Assembly (NCBI GenBank): GCA_937888775.1
Contig: CALAQT010000259.1
Coordinates: 1-11,872 of the forward strand
Source of the DNA: an uncultured Actinomycetes bacterium
GTDB taxonomy: Bacteria > Actinomycetota > Thermoleophilia > Solirubrobacterales > Solirubrobacteraceae
Direction of reading: 5' to 3'
Length of the DNA: 11,872 nucleotides
Under the pieces are notes generated by a model. The model was not told the DNA's origin, did no database searches, and saw only the letters and a list, made by a program, of their open reading frames with translations. Every line of letters begins with the position of its first letter. The first letter of the stretch is position 1. The position numbers were made by a program, and so were the translations under genes. This document shows positions 9,182-11,872 of the stretch, piece by piece.

Positions 9182-10086
9182 GTGATCTCGAGCGTTCTAC
9201 GTGAGCGCAGCGGTGACCCCGCGCCGCGCGCCACCAGCATGGAGCTGTTCTTCGAGCTCGTGTACGTGTTCGCATCACGCAGCTGTCCGATTTCCTGTTC
9301 CGGGGTGGGCAGCCCTCGCTGCGGGGTGCACTGGAGACGCTGATCATGTTCACGGCGGTCTGGTGGGCGTGGAACTACCCCGCCTGGGCGACCAACTGGA
9401 TCGATCCTGAGCGCGCGCCGGTGGCGCTGCTGATGGTCGTGCTGATGGCAATCAGCCTGGTGATGTCGGCGGCGATCCCTTAGGCGTTCGGCGCCCGCGG
9501 CCTCCCGTTCGCGGCCGCCTACGTCTGCATCCAGCTGCTGCGCAGCGGCTTGATGGTGGCGGCGTTCGGGGCGCAAGCAACGGATGGGTCCTAACTACGC
9601 CCAACTGCTGGTGTGGTCGGCGATCGCCGGAGTTGCGTGGATCGTCGGCGCGTTGCAGGCCGGGGACGCGCGGATCCTGATCTGGATCCTGGCGATCGTG
9701 CTCGACGTGGGGGCGCCGATGCACGCGTTCCGGCTGCCGGGCGTAGCGCCGACGCCGATCGGGGATTGGACGCTGGCCAGCGCCCATCTCGCCGAGCGCT
9801 GCCAGCTGGTGCTGATGATCGCGCTGGGCGAGTCGGTGCTGCCGTTGGCCTGGCCTTCTCACAGCAGCGGGGCACGTTCGCCGTGGACGCATCGTTCGTG
9901 ATCGGGTTCATCCTCACGGCATCGCTGTGGGTGACCTACTTCCTGCGCCACGCCGAGCGCGGCGCAGAGGCGATCTCTCGATCGATGGTCGATTCGGCCC
10001 GCGCCGTCGGGCAGGTGCGGGACTTTGGCTCCTACACAGCTCTTAGCGACGTCTTCGCCGGGGCTTCGATCGATTGCCGATCCTGA
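9182..10086 (+). pseudogene. ltrA: LtrA-like (low temperature requirement A) membrane protein remnant
   Basis: Pieces in three frames assemble into an LtrA-family multi-spanning membrane protein of unknown biochemical role. From GTG 9182 the first piece runs to MELFFELVYVFA. One base is missing near 9273. The second piece (ITQLSDFLFRGG, AWNYPAWATNWIDPERAP, VMSAAIP) meets TAG at 9481, where the family has Glu, then continues AFGARGLPFAAAYVCIQLLR. A further shift near 9575-9585 leads to MGPNYAQLLVWSAIAGV through HLAERCQLVLMIALGES. One missing base near 9841 leads to GLAFSQQRGTFAVDASFVIGF and YFLRHAERGAEA. After RDFGSYT the family resemblance ends and the frame stops at 10086. The reconstruction is about 300 residues; full LtrA proteins are usually 360-400, so the C-terminal helices are missing. 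Several independent lesions plus truncation argue for a true pseudogene. Confidence 0.85.
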
Positions 10087-10122
10087 TGCGTGCAAACGCC
10101 AGCCGCATCCAAGGAGATCAGC

Positions 10123-10230
10123 ATGACCATCATGGCTCGCACACTCGCGGGTCTCGCCGCCGGTGTCCTCGGTGCGCTTTTCGCCGCAGGCGCCTATGCC
10201 GAGGTGACCAGGGCGCCTGACCAGCCGTGA
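10123..10230 (+). CDS. Hydrophobic 35-aa small protein
   Basis: ATG 10123 has the best SD site in the plus-strand part of the window, AAGGAG (10111-10116), six bases upstream. The 35 residues start MTIMARTLAG, continue with an Ala/Gly/Leu-rich stretch of about 20 residues ending in AAGAYAEV, and close with a short polar tail, TRAPDQP. It could be a single-helix membrane protein. It could also be a secreted peptide, since AYA-E resembles a signal-peptidase site and would leave about nine residues. It lies between the ltrA remnant and the GT39 gene and may be a genuine separate gene. No family is recognised. Confidence 0.55.
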   Translation: MTIMARTLAGLAAGVLGALFAAGAYAEVTRAPDQP

Positions 10231-10279
10231 AGCGCAGCGCTCTTAGCTTCTTCTCACTCCAAGCCCGCATCCTGACGCC

Positions 10280-11872
10280 GTGAGCTCTGACTCGATCTCG
10301 TATCCGGCGCGGCTGCGCGCGCCGCGGCGCGCTCGTGTGCTGCCCGCCGTCGCGCAGCGCCTGCGTGCGCGCCCTGAGCTGCTCGGGGTGCTGAGCGTGG
10401 CAGCGGTGCTGAACCTGTGGGGACTGGGGATCAACGGCTGGGCCAACACCTACTACTCGGCCGCGGTGCGCTCGATGAGCACGAGCTGGCACGACTTCCT
10501 GTTCGCGTCGATGGACAAGAGCGGGCTGATGACCGTCGACAAGCCGCCGCTGAGCCTCTGGGTGCAGGCGCTCTCGGCGCGGATCTTCGGCTTTCACCCG
10601 CTTAGCGTCCTGATCCCGCAGGCGCTGATGGGAATCGCCGCGGCCGGCCTGATCTATGACCTGACGCGCCGGTGCTTCGGACGGGTGGCCGGCTTCGTCG
10701 CCGGGATCGTGCTGGCGACGACGCCGATGACGGTGGCCATCTCCCGCCACAACAATCCCGATCAGCTGCTGATTCTTTGCTGCGTGGCGGCCCTGTGGCT
10801 GGCCCTGCGCGCGCTGGAGACCGGCCGCACGCGGTGGCTGGTGCTGTGCGGCGTCTGCATCGGGCTCGGCTTTGAGACCAAGATGGCCGTCGCGCTGATG
10901 ATCGTCCCCGGGATCACCGCGGCCTACCTTTGGGTAGCGCCCTCGCGCCTGCGTGCCGCTCGGCATCCGGATTGGCCGGCGCGCGAGGCATCCGCTGGGC
11001 GGGTGCGCGCCGTCGGTCAGCTGCTCTGGGGAGGTCTCGCGATGCTCGTCGTGGGCGGCGCGTGGCCGCTGCTGATCTCGCTGACGCCGGCCGCCGATCG
11101 CCCCTGGATCTCCGGCACGGCGGACAACAGCATCTGGTCGCTGATCTTCAACTACAACGGTCTCGGGCGACTCGCCGGCCAGACCGGCGGGCCCCAGTCG
11201 TTCGCCGGTGGCGGTGGCGGTGGCGGCCCGTTCGGTAGCGCCACGGGTGTCTTTCGCCTGCTGCAGTCCGGCCTGGGCGACCAGGCCGGATGGCTGCTGG
11301 GATTCGCCCTGGTCGCCGGGCTGGGGGTGTTGGTCGCCTCCCGTCTGCGCCGCAGCGATCCCCGCACCGGCTGGTTGATGGCGATCGGCGGAGCTTTCCT
11401 GGTCTCGGCGATTGCATTCAGCTTCGCCAAGGGCATCTTCCATCCGTACTACGTTTCCTTCCTGGCTCCGTTCACCGCGGCGCTGGTAGGCGCCGGGGTC
11501 GGTCAGATCCTCCAGGGCGACCGTCATGTCCGCTTCCTCGCCCCGCTGGCCTTGGCCGGCGCGGCGGTCACCGAACTGGTCGTGCTGGGCAATCTCGGCG
11601 GTCAGCTCGGGTGGGCAAAGCCGCTGGTGATCGGTTTCGCCGTGGGCGGCGCGCTGCTGCTCGCGCTGGGACTTTCAGCGCGGGTCCGGTTGGCGGTAGT
11701 GGGCATCGCGCTAGCGGCGCTGCTGGCCGCGCCCGCCACCTGGGCGGCCGATACGCTCGGCCACGCCACCAGCGGCACCTTCCCCAGCGGCGGCCCCGCC
11801 AGCGCCTCGATCGGCGGACCGGGCGGGTCGGGCGGCTTCGGGCGCGGCGGTTTCGGAGCCGGGCGGTCCGGC
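10280..11872 (+). CDS. GT39/PMT-type membrane glycosyltransferase (YkcB/ArnT-like), 3' truncated
   Basis: The open frame runs from GTG 10280 to the window edge (531 codons, no stop). GTG 10280 is the first available start after an in-frame TAG at 10244-10246. The protein belongs to the family 39 integral-membrane glycosyltransferases, which use polyprenyl-phosphate sugars and act on the outer face of the membrane. A charged N-terminus (Arg-rich, 11-31) precedes the first helix (about 34-50). The loop motif NGWANTYYSAAV (52-63) and MTVDKPPLSLWVQ (84-96) are hallmarks of the YkcB-like group. Multiple helices follow, with RHNNPDQLL (156-164) and DNSIWSLIFNYNGLGRL (282-298), then a run of seven Gly (310-316) in an external loop, HPYYVSFLAP (388-397), and a Gly/Ser-rich segment from about 498 onwards. 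Substrate and sugar are unknown. The C-terminal soluble part lies beyond the window. Confidence 0.87.
   Translation, partial: MSSDSISYPARLRAPRRARVLPAVAQRLRARPELLGVLSVAAVLNLWGLGINGWANTYYSAAVRSMSTSWHDFLFASMDKSGLMTVDKPPLSLWVQALSARIFGFHPLSVLIPQALMGIAAAGLIYDLTRRCFGRVAGFVAGIVLATTPMTVAISRHNNPDQLLILCCVAALWLALRALETGRTRWLVLCGVCIGLGFETKMAVALMIVPGITAAYLWVAPSRLRAARHPDWPAREASAGRVRAVGQLLWGGLAMLVVGGAWPLLISLTPAADRPWISGTADNSIWSLIFNYNGLGRLAGQTGGPQSFAGGGGGGGPFGSATGVFRLLQSGLGDQAGWLLGFALVAGLGVLVASRLRRSDPRTGWLMAIGGAFLVSAIAFSFAKGIFHPYYVSFLAPFTAALVGAGVGQILQGDRHVRFLAPLALAGAAVTELVVLGNLGGQLGWAKPLVIGFAVGGALLLALGLSARVRLAVVGIALAALLAAPATWAADTLGHATSGTFPSGGPASASIGGPGGSGGFGRGGFGAGRSG

Noticed and set aside
10229..10250. GAAGC/GCTTC stem as a terminator after the small protein
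   Set aside because: Only five base pairs with a 12-base loop and no real T-tract, too weak to call.
10130..11527. Long minus-strand open frame opposite the GT39 gene
   Set aside because: Its composition (His, Arg, Gln, Gly-rich with no domain) is typical of an antisense shadow in high-GC DNA. The plus frame encodes a recognisable membrane enzyme.

Overview
The window is high-GC DNA with GTG starts and -10-like TAnnnT boxes placed a few bases before start codons that lack Shine-Dalgarno (SD) sites. Together with the style of the proteins (an AcnA with a central acidic/Gly-rich insert, an EttA-type ABC-F protein, a YkcB-like GT39 enzyme with Gly-rich loops, a NlpC/P60 peptidase), this suggests an actinobacterium. 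My best guess is a soil or sediment Thermoleophilia/Solirubrobacterales lineage, but that rests on family resemblance and not on a marker gene. The first 13 bases are the 3' end of an Illumina adapter, so the left edge is a read or contig end and the first gene is cut.

Layout. (1) 14-1112, plus: the 3' part of a NlpC/P60 cell-wall peptidase, an array of eight 9-bp repeats, and a putative lipoprotein. (2) 1113-1299: convergent intergenic DNA with two small hairpins. (3) 1300-1955, minus: an Ohr/OsmC peroxidase interrupted by a one-base deletion, preceded by a 56-residue two-helix membrane protein. (4) 1980-4485, plus: ettA, then after 8 bases a short-chain dehydrogenase broken by one frameshift near its C-terminal third. 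(5) 4522-9135, minus, in transcription order: acnA aconitase, an M42 aminopeptidase and a HAD phosphatase. The last two are joined stop-to-start. (6) 9182-10086, plus: a decayed ltrA-like membrane protein gene with frameshifts, a nonsense codon and a missing C-terminus. (7) 10123-10230: a 35-residue hydrophobic small protein with a strong SD site. (8) 10280 to the end, plus: a GT39 membrane glycosyltransferase that runs off the window.

Most of this is chromosomal housekeeping: TCA cycle, translation factor, peptide turnover, detoxification, envelope glycosylation. I see no defence system, CRISPR array, transposase, integrase, rRNA or convincing tRNA. The points most worth a second look are two very compact divergent promoters whose -10 elements overlap, the 9-bp repeat that forms a ladder of start codons at the lipoprotein N-terminus, the small unlisted proteins, and the concentration of reading-frame lesions (ohr, the SDR gene, and several in ltrA), which may be gene decay or sequence error.
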